A DNA stretch of 64,000 nucleotides from Uloborus plumipes (lineage: Eukaryota; Arthropoda; Arachnida; Araneae; Uloboridae). The position numbers and the translations under genes were made by a program. Below the pieces are notes generated by a model. That model did no database searches and was not told where the DNA came from. It saw nothing but the letters and a program-made list of their open reading frames with translations. Positions 54,098 through 64,000 of this stretch are shown one piece after another (the first letter of the stretch is position 1; every line of letters begins with the position of its first letter). Where the stretch lies: the NCBI GenBank assembly GCA_038373865.1, contig JAXGGA010002297.1:1-64000 (forward strand), in the 5' to 3' direction.

Positions 54098-54625
54098 CAG
54101 GGCCGTATACAAGGTTTTTTCGGAGGGGGTTCAAACCCGTTTTTAGGCTTTGAACCCCCTCCGAAATTTTTCGGAGCTAATACACAACGTGCTTTTGTTA
54201 TCTTTTTTTGTTGAAAAAGTGTTACTCTTTTATAAAGGTCACTTAAAAATGCAATGAGTATTGTTGGAAAATTGTACAAACTCTCAGGGGTACTGCATCT
54301 GAAATATTTATTTTTGTCATAGTTGCTGCTGATATCGAGTATATAGAAAGTTTACAATTAAGTAACTTCATATGTGTATACTGCAAATTTTTTTCTCAAT
54401 TAAATACATACTTTAACTTTTACATTGATCATGTCAATACTCTTAAAGCAATCGATTAAGCCCCCCTCCCCCCACCTTTCCTCCCTTCAAGTATTATACC
54501 GTAAAAAAAATCATTAAACATAGAAAGGAAAAGTATAAAAACATTTTTCTAGTTATAGTTTTGGTTTTCTCAAGAAATGCGTTTGGTAAAACCCTCCCCG
54601 AAAAGAAAGCCTGGTTACGGCCCTG
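54098..54625. mobile_element. hAT-like MITE with CAGGGCCGTA ends
   Basis: The ends CAGGGCCGTATACAAGG and GGTTACGGCCCTG are inverted. The 8-base flanks TCGAAATC and TCTAAATC agree at 7 of 8. A hairpin GGAGGGGGTTCAAACC/GGCTTTGAACCCCCTCC lies at the left end. Confidence 0.75.
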
Positions 54626-54952
54626 TCTAAATCTCTCGTAAATGAGGCTCAAAACTCGATATTATCGCAAGAAAATGAATGAGAGATGATGTGCCTTCAA
54701 GACTGTTGTGCTTTTCAAAAATCCTACAAGAAAACTGCAGTCATTTTGCAGCTTTCTGCTTAATTTCCTTAACTGGAAGATAACTGCAGAAAATCTGCAA
54801 AATGACTCCATTATTGAAATTTTAACCTGTTAACTGGGTATGACGAAATATTTCGTCATACATAAAAGTCTACAGCAATGGGCATGACGAAATGTTTCGT
54901 ATATTCTTATTGTGCATTTCAGTGTTTTATATATTTTTATTATTGTGTTGTA

Positions 54953-56169
54953 CACTGAAGTGACAAAAGTCATGGGATACCTCTTAATATCGTGTCGGCC
55001 CTCCTTTTGCCCGGCGAAGTGCAACAACTCGACGTGGCATGGACTCAACAAGTCGTTGGAAGTCTTCTGCAGGAATATTGAGCCATGCTGTCTCGATAGA
55101 CGTCCATAATTGTGAAAGCGTTGATGGGGCAGGATTTTGGGCACGAACAGACCTCTCGAGGTGTCCCATAAATGCTCAATGGGATTCATGTCGGGCGATC
55201 TAGGTGGCCAAATCATTCGTTGGAATTGTCCAGAATTTTCTTCAAACCAATTGCGAACAGTTGTGGCCCGGTGACATGGCGCATTGTCATCCATAAAAAT
55301 CCCATCGTTGTTTGGGTACATGAAGTCCATGAATGGCTGCAAGTGATCTCCAAGTAGCTGCACATAAGCATTTCCAGTCAATGTTCGGTCCAGTCGCACT
55401 AGAGGACCAAGTCCATGCCATGAAAAAACAGCCCACACCATTACGGAGCCACCACCAGCTTGAACAGTGCCTTGCTGACAGTTTGGGTCCATGGCTTCGT
55501 GGGGTCTGCGCCACACTCGAACCCTACCATCGGCTCTTACCAGCTGAAATCGTGACTCATCGGACCAGGCCACGGTTTTCCATTCATTTAGGGACCAACC
55601 GATATGCTCACGTGCCCACGAGAGTCGCTGCAAGCGATGTCGTTCTGTCAGTAAAGGCACTCGAGTCGATCTTCTGCTGGAATAGCCCAAGAAATCCAAT
55701 TTTCTCCGCACAGTTCTAGCAGACACGTCCATTGTACGTCCCACATTGATTTCTACGGTGATTTGACGCAGTGTTGCTTGTCTGTTAGAATTTACGACTC
55801 TTTGCAGACGTCGCCGGTCTCGATCTTTAAGTGCAGGCGGTCGACCACTGCGCTGTCCATGGTGGGATGTTATGCCTGAAATTTCATACTCTCGGCACAC
55901 TCTTGACACAGTGGATCTGGGAATGTTGAATTCTCTAACGATTTCCGAAATGGCATGACCCATGCGTCTAGCTCCAACTAACATTCCGCGTTCAAAGTCT
56001 GTTAATTCACGTCGTGCGGTCATCATCACGTTAAAACCTCTTCACATGAATAACTTGAACAGAAATGAAAGCTCTGTAAAAGCACTGCGCATTTATACCT
56101 GTTCTATGCGATGCTACTGCCATCTGAAAATTTGCATATTGCTATCCCATGACTTTTGTCACTTCAGTG
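54953..56169 (-). mobile_element. Tc1-like element, near-complete
   Basis: The ends CACTGAAGTGACAAAAGTCA are perfect inverted repeats flanked by TA (54951-54952, 56170-56171). It carries a nearly full transposase gene with one frameshift, so it is recent. Confidence 0.93.
54984..56029 (-). pseudogene. Tc1 transposase with one frameshift
   Basis: The reverse-strand frame begins at 56029. Residues ~10-110 form the paired HTH DNA-binding part (FNIPRSTVSRVCREYE, then the GRPPALKDRD linker). The catalytic domain has D in AWSDESRF, D in FMDDNAPCH and E in NPIEHLWD, the DD34E set of Tc1. At about 55160 a 1-nt loss moves the frame: the proper C-terminus (HLERSVRAQNP.. to AKGGPTRY) lies in the other frame and ends at 54984, whereas the shifted frame reads on to 54830. 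Only this lesion is seen. Confidence 0.9.
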
Positions 56170-56431
56170 TATTATTTACATACTGAGATGTGAATTATTA
56201 TTTGTGGTGTGATATTACTTATCGCTGCGAAAAAAAAAGTCCCCATTGTGAAACGAGTTGAGCAATAGCTAATTCCCCGGTTAACAGGTTAAAATCGCTT
56301 TCCACCCTATTATGAAGCTCGATGAGGGTAGGTCAACCTGTCAAATCTCGGACAAAAAGGACTACGAATTTCCAGTTTTGATTCTGCTTTTACGACAAGT
56401 CAATTGAAGGGGCAAGTAGATAAAGGTGATA

Positions 56432-59400
56432 GGGTAAGTGCTCCAGTAGTCGGCCAGTCTCCAGTAGTCGGCCACAATGACATAAAACTCCTCATAAATA
56501 GTACATTTTTAATTCAAAATCAGATATGGCGCATTCACACATTCATGTACCTATCCTCAATCATCAACACGTCGGAGTTAAGTTTTGGGTACTTTTTTTG
56601 AATTAGTAATGAGTCATTTCATTTTGAATGGTGTGCCCGTCATCCGAGATTGCGATTCTGCTTATTTTTCAGCTAAGAGGACACGTCTCCTTAAAATGGC
56701 CAATTACACTTATTAATTTAATTCTACTGTAAATTTGAGTGATTTTTATCTTAATGGAATGTCTAACATAATCTTGCAATGAAAGAGCGAACTCCTTTTT
56801 AGGCTCGATTATTTTTTAAAGGGGTGGCCGACTACTGGGTGCAGAATTTTTCTGCATTTCCAATAGTCGGCCATGGTAGGCCGACCACTGGTTCTAAGCA
56901 GTTTGGATGATTTATCCAGTGGTCGGCCACATACTTAATGTAGCTTTTCATTCTTAATATGGGTTCATCAAATTAAAACTAAATTAACTTATTGAAATAC
57001 AGCGACAATTTAACTGTTTTGAGTAAAAATACCTTTTCCAAAGTTTATTTTTCTTGAAAAAAAGTAATTAAATTAAATGTCTTAACTTCTTTTGACCACC
57101 ATTTCGACATTGTATTGCTCCTAGTGTTGTAAATTTAATTGAAAATTCTAAAAAAGAGATTTTTAAATACGCATACGTTGAGTTAAGATTATAAGTTTTA
57201 ATACTCATCTAGTTATTATCGAATGGTGTTTTAATAGTTTTCTTATCAAATTTTATCTTAAACTAATGAAATTGTCGAAACGAGTGATTTGACTTCTATT
57301 GATACTTATTCGGCAGTTAATAAACATTCCCCAATTATAGGAGATAAAATGCATTATTTCAATAGTCACATAGACTCAAGTTATTTAATGAGTGCCAAGC
57401 ATGTAGTTATTCTTTCTTTTGCTATTATGCTTAACCTTTTGCTTTACCAAAGGTTCGAAAACCCTGTGCTCTATTTAGGATAATTGTTTTAAATGTTGGT
57501 ACATTTTCACTAATGATTCTCCCCAAATGTTTGACTTCTTGAGTTTTCTTCGCTAGAGGATTATTATTGTGCTGAGTTAACTTTAAAACTACATGGTTAC
57601 ATTGTTGCAAACTAAATTTTGGTTTGTTTTCAAGGTTATTCCTTGTTTACTAATATTCTTGTCGAAAGCTGTAAGATTACTTTCATGACATCCCGAGTTC
57701 CATTTACTTCCTTATTTCATCTTACTTCAATTAGTTTAAAACAAATAAACTTGCTTCAGTGGAACATTCTGTGCTAGATGAAGCCTTGATGGAGATTCCT
57801 TTCAGCGCATTTTTGAATGTATTTTTACTTGCATAGTTTTGGAAGCAATCATTTCTGAAACTACAGTTTTAGTTTTATGTTCCATATGTTGAAATTCCGT
57901 TCTTATGAATGTGAACCAGTTAAGTGCCGACGTGATTATTTGTCATGAATTGTGTCGACTCTATTATTACGTCTTTATGTTTATATAAACAGTAAAGGAG
58001 TTTTTAATTTCTTGATTCTTTGGTCTTTATCACTAAAAACTGCTGTTCACTACAAAACTATTCCTGTATTTTTACTTCCTAAGCAAGTACATTTTGTACC
58101 TTTTATATAAACTTCCTTTATTTTGTCCTTTCTTGCATCTTTAGTAAGTGCTGCTGAAATTTTTTCTCCAAAAGCTTTTTTTTTTACTCTCTTTTAAGCC
58201 CAAACTACGTATACGCAATACGTAATACTTTGTACAACATTGTTACAACATTTATTTTATCTTTTATCTCTTACTTCACAATACAAAGTGTTCACTAGTA
58301 CCCGCATGGCTTTGCCCGTGCTATAAAACTAAAACGTCATTTGGTAATAAATTCATATCGCAGAAATAATACTGAATTTAAGTTATAATTCAACTATAAT
58401 TCCTTAATAACAATTTGTGTGTTATAGTGTGGTAGGGGAGGGTAGCTTGAATTGTGAAATATTGAGAAAAGGGATGGAGGGGGGCCAAGTATGTTGGGAA
58501 AAAAGTGTTGCGCGATTTATACTCATACCTTTATGAAGCTTTTTTTGATGTTTTAAATTATTTTCCTTTTGATATAGACATATTTTTAGATGTTATTCAA
58601 AAAAAAAAAAAACTTTTTTAGGGCGATTTTTTAAAATAAAACTGTTTTTAGGCAGCTAAAAGTATAAAAACATTCATGTCCCGAGAATTCTGTGCTAATT
58701 GTACTGTCTAAAATTAATAATGGTAGATTGATAGTTAGAGAAATAAGTAAAGCACATAGTGTATCAAGAAGTACACTAACATAATTATCTACACAAGTTG
58801 AGTACCAGGTACCACGAAAAATATGACCAGACTAAGTATAATGCATCGCTGCAGGCCCGTCATTTCACGTTTTTAGAGGGGGGGGGGACAAAGGGTGCAA
58901 TTTCATCAGAAAAAAGCAAACACCGCGCCCACTTATATATTAATTAACTGATTTCTCAAAACCCCGGGGGGGGGGATTGACCCCCCCTCCGGACCCCCCA
59001 AATGAAGGGTGCAAACACAATGCAATTTCATCGGAAAAAAACAAACACCACACCCACTTATATATTAATTAACTGATTTCTCAAAACCGGGGAGGGGGGA
59101 GCAATTGACCCTTCCCTTCCTGACCCCCCAAATGACGGTTTCTGGTTCGTTGTAAGTTTCCTTTTGTTTTGTTTTTTTAATTCAACCCCCTATATCAGAT
59201 AAGATCAATGAAAATGAAGTGGCCGACTACTGGATTCAACGTGGCCGAGCACTGGATTTCTGTGGCCGACTACAGGAGCATTTACTAGTGTTGACAACAG
59301 CTTGGATTTTAACATAATTTTTTTTTAGATTTCTGAAACAAGTAAGTGATTCACTATCAGAAAGGTTCATTCTAAAGCTTTACCTTGTTTTTGTTGCTGT

Positions 59401-59477
59401 ATTGATAGCTGAAAGTTCTAGGTTAGCCAAGATCCACAAAAGATCTCTTAAATGGCCGACTACTGGAGCACTTACCC
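56432..59477. mobile_element. Element F: 3-kb TA-site DNA element with CCAGTAGTCGGCCAC motif
   Basis: The ends GGGTAAGTGCTCCAGTAGTC and its complement at 59458-59477 are exact over 20 bp or more and flanked by TA. The motif CCAGTAGTCGGCCA or complement occurs about ten times, clustered at both ends (56445-56935 and 59218-59470), with variants CCAGTGGTCGGCC and CCAATAGTCGGCC. The middle has no recognisable transposase. It contains a hAT-like MITE at 58852-59144. Confidence 0.9.
58852..59144. mobile_element. Short hAT-like MITE, copy 2 (internally duplicated)
   Basis: Starts CAGGCCCGTCATTTCACG and ends AATGACGGTTTCTG. Two tandem copies of the ~125-bp middle (TGCAATTTCATC, CCCACTTATATATTAATT, GATTTCTCAAAACC). 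Related to 15293-15481 and 61659-61825. Confidence 0.7.
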
Positions 59478-59744
59478 TATGTGACATTTGAATTTCGCCG
59501 ATTTAAACAAATTCAAATCAGGGGGTGTTCAATTGTGTAAACTCACAAACACATTTGAAGGGGCAAGTGAGTAAAGGGAATAAATGACAATTGTTTTAAT
59601 TTCCAGAAAAAGCTTTCAAAAAAAAATTATTAACTTATCACCTTCATCCATGGTAAAAAGTAAGTTTTTCAAAAATTGTCACATATCACCTGAATCCACT
59701 TGCCTCTTCAATTGTTAATGTCTAGACGCAAACAAAGAAGGGTG

Positions 59745-61370
59745 TTTTAAGTTTGGCGTGTCTGTGCATGGCTACCTGCGATCCTTAAGCGGCTAGCCAG
59801 ACGGGCGAAAAAGAGCGTACATGCAGAATTTACAATTTCTGCCACTTCAGTCATCTCCTAGGGTTTGGAGCGACTTTTTAAAGGGACGGCTATAGTAATA
59901 ACATGCGTGTAAAGACTTGATTTCTAGGAATAAAATTAAAATGCAAGGAGTCATTTAGTTATTTTCAGGAGTCAATTAAAATGCAGTTAGATGCAGGCCT
60001 GTCCTTCCAAATCGGGGGAGGGGGGGTCAATTAAAATACAGTTTTGTATTTTAATTGACCCCCTCCCCCGAATGGGGGAGATTCCGAATTGGGGGAGGAG
60101 GGTCAGAGGGGGTCAATTAAAATACAGTCCCCCCTGGGGGGACTGTATTTTACAGAACAAACTATGAATACAGTCCCCCCAGGGGGGCTGTATTTTAATT
60201 GACCCCCTCCCCCAATTCGGAATTCCCCCCCCCCAGTTCGGGGGAGGGGGTCAATTAAAATACAAAACTGTATTTTGATTGACCCCCTCCCCCGAATGGG
60301 GGGGAATTCCGAATGGGGGTGGGTGGTCAGAGGGAAGGGTCAATTAAAATACAGTCCCCCCGGGGGGACTGTATTTTGCAGAACGAACCACGAATACAGT
60401 CCCCCAGGGGGGAATGTATTTTAATTAACCCCCTCTGACCCCCCCTCCCCCAATTCGGAAGGACGACCTGCATCTAACTGCATTTTAATTAAACTTTTAC
60501 GTTTTCTTCGGCGCTTTTGCATTTTAATTCCTCATATGTTTAAGAAAATTTTATTTTATTTTATTTTTATTTATTTATTTTTTTAGGGTGAAATATATTC
60601 AAATAATCATGCAATATAAAAATGAAAGCAATAACCAATGAAAAACCTTGTGACACGAAAAAAGCCCGAAAACGAAGGAAAAATAAAAGAAAAAAGGACA
60701 GATATTGAGATTTTAGCATGTGCAGCTCAGCCAAATAATTCATTTTTCCCCCCAATCAATTCAAATTGCTTTCCTATTAAAATTTTGTATTTAACAGAAA
60801 ATTAACGAATCTCAAAATATAAATAAAGAAAAAATTTAAAAAAAAAAGTTTAATAAAATAAAATAATATAATGAATATATGAATGAATTTGAACTTTTCA
60901 GATTCAGATCATTTTTAAGTGAAGACAATGAGCATACCAACGTTCTTATAGCGCCAGTACCAGTTGTGAATTAAATTGCAAACAAAAATACAAAAAAAAA
61001 GTGCCTACGAAAAGAATGAAAATGATTTTCGTCAATACTTTGCAATAGACACTCTAAAACAACATTCACAAAAAACAAAAAAAAAAAAAAAACTGAACAC
61101 ATGAAATTAATGTGCAATCAAGTATCGTGGGATGTGTTTCGATGAATAATGCATGAACAGAAAAATCACTTGAAAGAAATAACGCGGTTTTCACTGAAAA
61201 GCAAAGCGAAATCCAGATTGTTATAATAGAAATACACACAAACCAACCCTAGGAGATCAGCGCCACAAGCGGCGACAACGGTAACTTCGCCTTGTACGTG
61301 ATTTCCTTTGTTCTCCGGCGCGTCTGGCTAGCCGGCCGCTTAAGGATCGCAGGTCGCCATGGTCTGTGTA
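59745..61370. mobile_element. Foldback with GCGATCCTTAAGCGGC arms
   Basis: 59770-59870 and 61240-61360 are inverted (CTGCGATCCTTAAGCGGC, TAGCCAGACG, CTCCTAGGGTTTGG). The interior holds the palindrome cluster 59975-60490 and A+T-rich unique DNA (60490-61240), where I see no gene. Confidence 0.55.
59975..60490. repeat. Nested palindrome cluster with TCAATTAAAATACAG motif
   Basis: The outer arms ATTAAAATGCAGTTAGATGC (59977-60010) and the complement at 60455-60490 enclose at least five inverted pairs. Each joins TCAATTAAAATACAG to runs of C or G such as CCCCCTCCCCC. Central short hairpins are CAGTCCCCCC/GGGGGGACTG. Confidence 0.85.
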
Positions 61371-61530
61371 TCTGTCTGTGGCAGACTAGCGCCTAAACGG
61401 ATGGACCGGTTTTGAAGAAAAAAAAGTGCTGCCACCAGAGTTGATCGAGAGTGTTGTAAGCTAGGTCGCATCTTCGGATGACATTCATTAACGAAGTCAT
61501 TAACCCGGCAGAAGGAGCGCACCTAACAGT
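61345..61530 (-). mobile_element. LINE 3-prime tail, copy 2
   Basis: Reverse-strand relative of 40355-40520 (AATGTCATCCGAAGATGCGAC, ACCGGTCCATCCGTTTAGGC, GACAGATACACAGACC). No ORF. Confidence 0.55.
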
Positions 61531-61658
61531 GACAACAGATATCGCGCGGGGTGACAGAGTGACCCCAATTAGTTCTATCGAAAAAATTTTGTAAATTAAA
61601 AGAAAAAACACATTTGAATTATAAATATAATAGGGCATTACTTCTTTAAGAAAGAAAC

Positions 61659-61825
61659 CAGGGACGTCATTTCAAGTTTTTCCAGGGGGGGGCAAAAGGT
61701 GTAAACACAATGTAATTGCATGGGAAAACAGCGAAAACCACGCCCCTTTATATGTAAATACATTGACTTCTCAAAGCCAGGGGGGAGGGCAATTGACCCC
61801 CTGGCCCCCCTAAATGACGTGCCTG
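61659..61825. mobile_element. Short hAT-like MITE, copy 3
   Basis: The ends CAGGGACGTCATTTCAAG and AAATGACGTGCCTG are inverted. The 8-base flanks agree at 6 of 8. Interior as in copies 1 and 2. Confidence 0.75.
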
Positions 61826-62150
61826 AAAACAACACTTCTTAAGTCCGGAGAACTGCTTATAATATATAAGAAAATGCCGAAAGGGTGATTGATTATAGAA
61901 AAATATTTACTCTGAGACAGGTGTTTGGATAAGAATCTGGTGATTATGGGCCCCGCGCGATCTCTTGGATTGAAAAACCTTTAAAATGTTTTTTGCAATT
62001 TTTGAAGTGAAAATATGTTTAAAAATTTGAATCAAAAGTACTAAAAGGAATAAAAACCTTTTCTGCGTCTGATAAAATGTGTTTAGAACTTTCATGTTAC
62101 AAGGAGCTTGAATTATAACGTATTTTAGCAAATGTGGCTAAGCCTTTACA

Positions 62151-62600
62151 CTGCAAATAAAATATTTTTGGAAAAAAAAAATAGAACCGACTTCAGTTGA
62201 AAATTGCTTTAAAAAGTAAAAAATAATTTTTTTCTTTGAACACCATCGAAACTACTTTTAAACATAAGTTTTGAAGTCGGCGCAAAAACGATAGGTAAAA
62301 TGATATTTAACCATATTTTGCCAACATTTTTTCAGAGAAATCATTGAAAATTAAAAGCAGAATATTTGTACCATTACACGAATGTGTGGTAATCAATAAA
62401 ATGAATCCATTAAAATTTATATTTATAGTTGAATTGTAGTTGCGTATGGTTCTATACATTGTTTTTGCACCGACTTCAAAACTTATGTTTAAAAGTAGTT
62501 TCGATGGTGTTCAAAGAAAAAAATTATTTTTTACTTTTTAGAGCAATTTTCAACTGAAGTCGGTTCTATTTTTTTTTTCCAAAAATATTTTATTTCATTC
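62151..62600. mobile_element. Foldback MITE with ~145-bp arms
   Basis: 62155-62300 and 62460-62596 are almost exact complements (AAATAAAATATTTTTGGAAA, AGAACCGACTTCAGTTG, CACCATCGAAACTACTTTT, TTTTGAAGTCGG). The centre is A+T-rich. No coding. Confidence 0.88.
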
Positions 62601-62650
62601 TTTTTAGTGTAAATGCACTTGAAATAATCAAAATATAGTTAAAAAACCAT

Positions 62651-62832
62651 GCAGCTGTTCAAAAAAATCCTTGCAGACCTGGACTCAATCTCATTCCATC
62701 AGGAACTTCAACCCGACGCGTTTAACCACTTGACCATCGGGTCACTCATTGAAGTAAGGATTTACGATAGCACATATTGTTTTAAATAACATGACATTTT
62801 AGTTTTTCGATCATAACTTTTTTTCTAGTGAA
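62651..62832 (-). mobile_element. tRNA-derived SINE, copy 1
   Basis: The reverse strand has A-box TGGTCAAGTGGTTAAACGCG and a degenerate B-box GAGATTGAGTCC with tRNA-like spacing. Adjacent sequence (GTAAGGATTTACGATAGCAC) is shared with copy 2 at 63821-64000, about 1.17 kb away. Confidence 0.65.
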
Positions 62833-63084
62833 CAAATATCGTCATATGAATACATGGTACCTAAGTTAACCATCTCCTATCGATTAAAAAAAATCGTCCA
62901 AATCGGTTCAGTAGATCAGATGTTATGTGCGAGGGGGAAGGGGTTAGAGTAAGACTTGGAAAATTAGCGCAAGTTTTTGCATTTCATGCAAAATAATTTT
63001 CAACTAAAGTGGACTCTTTAGCTTTTTTCAAACACCACAAATCAGAACCTAATTTTTTTTTAATTTGTGTCACTTTAATGGTCG

Positions 63085-63470
63085 TTCATACCCCCCCCCC
63101 TCGCAGTGCAAAAAAACATTACACAGCAGATTTTGCCTAATGACTCAACACTCATGGGGTTTGATACATTTTATTTGTTTGTAATGAGGTTTTTGGTCAC
63201 AACCAATATGAAAATCACAAAAAATAGAAACTTTAATTTTTAACATATATTTATCATCTTCAGGACTTTTGTTCATACCGCCCCCCCCCTCGCAGTGCAA
63301 AAAAACATTACACAGCAGATTTTGCCTAATGACTCAACAATCATGGGGTTTGATACATTTTATTTGTTTGTAATGAGGTTTTTTGTCACAACCAATATGA
63401 AAATCACAAAAAATAGAAACTTTAATTTTTAACATATATTTATCATCTTCAGGACTTTTGACTTTTAATT
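63085..63470. repeat. Tandem duplication, ~188-bp unit
   Basis: Two nearly identical units start near 63087 and 63275 with a C-run and CTCGCAGTGCAAAAAAAC, and end with ATCATCTTCAGGACTTTTG. Only a few bases differ, so the event is recent. Confidence 0.9.
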
Positions 63471-63820
63471 TTACCTTGAATTTGACATAAATGCAAGGTA
63501 TAAAATACAGAATTTTATAAAGGTACAAAAATTAACATTTTATAATTGATTGTGTATATAATTTTTGAAAAAATAATATAAGTGCCGCAAATCAAAAACC
63601 ATTTATTGCCACGATCGATTCAAAGCTCCCAAAAATGGCGCAAACATCCATAAGAAAATTCTACAGCATCGAAGGACTCCATTGCCAATTTTGACAAAGA
63701 TCCGACCAAAACTGTCATTTTGTACTATAAAAAAATATGGGGTAGATCCCCATGGGGGGATGTACCTGCATAAGGACATTACAATCATTAAAATCATTCA
63801 AAAAAAAAAAAAAAAACATG

Positions 63821-64000
63821 GTGCCGTTCAAAAAAATCCTTGCACACCTGGACTCGATCTCATTCCATCAGGAACTTCAACCTGACGCGCTAACCACTTG
63901 ACCATCGGGTCGCTCATTGCAGTAAGGATTTACGATAGCACATATTGTTTTAAATGACATGAAATGTTAGTTTTTCGATCATAACTTTTTTCTAGTGAAC
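63821..64000 (-). mobile_element. tRNA-derived SINE, copy 2, running off the window
   Basis: The reverse strand has A-box TGGTCAAGTGGTTAGCGCG and B-box GAGATCGAGTCC. About 95 percent like copy 1 by eye. Continues past the right edge. Confidence 0.65.

Larger units (their letters stand above)
54822..56292. mobile_element. piggyBac-like MITE (TTAA) split by a Tc1
   Basis: The ends TTAACCTGTTAACTGGG and CCGGTTAACAGGTTAA are inverted and include the TTAA TSD. About 250 bp of its own sequence remain, with repeats ATGACGAAATRTTTCGT at the left. The Tc1 at 54953-56169 lies inside. Confidence 0.8.

Noticed and set aside
57289..57483. ORF of 64 residues inside element F
   Set aside because: No recognisable motif, no start context, and stops all around; consistent with chance in A+T-rich DNA.

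Overview
The window is repeat-dense, AT-rich nuclear DNA of an arthropod. It is most likely an arachnid, probably a spider, because the Gypsy integrase and reverse transcriptase, the tRNA-derived SINEs and the Penelope-like element have an arachnid character. That is judged from memory of these families; no search was run. Almost everything outside one gene is transposable element, satellite or decayed repeat. Boundaries were read by eye from inverted ends and target-site duplications (TSDs), so treat them as good to a few bases.

Layout. 1-2911 is a ~59-bp satellite that runs off the left edge and abuts a broken Gypsy LTR. 2912-13581 is one reverse-strand Gypsy element. Its pol tail holds a LINE fragment, and its pol is split by a 5.25-kb DNA element that holds a piggyBac-like element, which holds a further inverted-repeat element. 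13582-19138 is a foldback Tc1/mariner-like element interrupted by a hAT and by an element with C-tract ends. 19636-30010 holds a retroelement piece with a hammerhead ribozyme, nested hATs, a SINE, a 2-kb element full of a GTAACTTACGTTAC motif, and several MITEs. 30162-35216 (reverse strand) is the one long intact gene, an intronless 1684-residue protein. 35579-37702 is a mariner holding a MITE and a dead Tc1. 38430-38690 holds a second hammerhead. 43505-46796 is a head-to-head Penelope-like element abutting (TA)n tracts. 48678-59477 holds motif-rich TA-site elements, a nearly intact Tc1 inside a piggyBac-like MITE, and a decayed gene. 59745-64000 holds foldbacks, a palindrome cluster and tRNA-derived repeats.

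Most notable. (1) The 1684-residue protein joins a MACPF pore-forming domain, a long helical region with a hydrophobic stretch, and a C-terminal region resembling the bacterial P47/OrfX TULIP family. It has no introns and is richer in G+C than its surroundings, which suggests horizontal acquisition. (2) Seven or more DNA elements share one design: inverted ends followed by a short motif that recurs inside the same element, with a different motif in each element. They fall into two groups, one with 4-bp TSDs and ends like GGGCAATTCCA, the other with TA TSDs and ends like GGGGAA. (3) Two type I hammerhead ribozymes with complete cores and matching arms.
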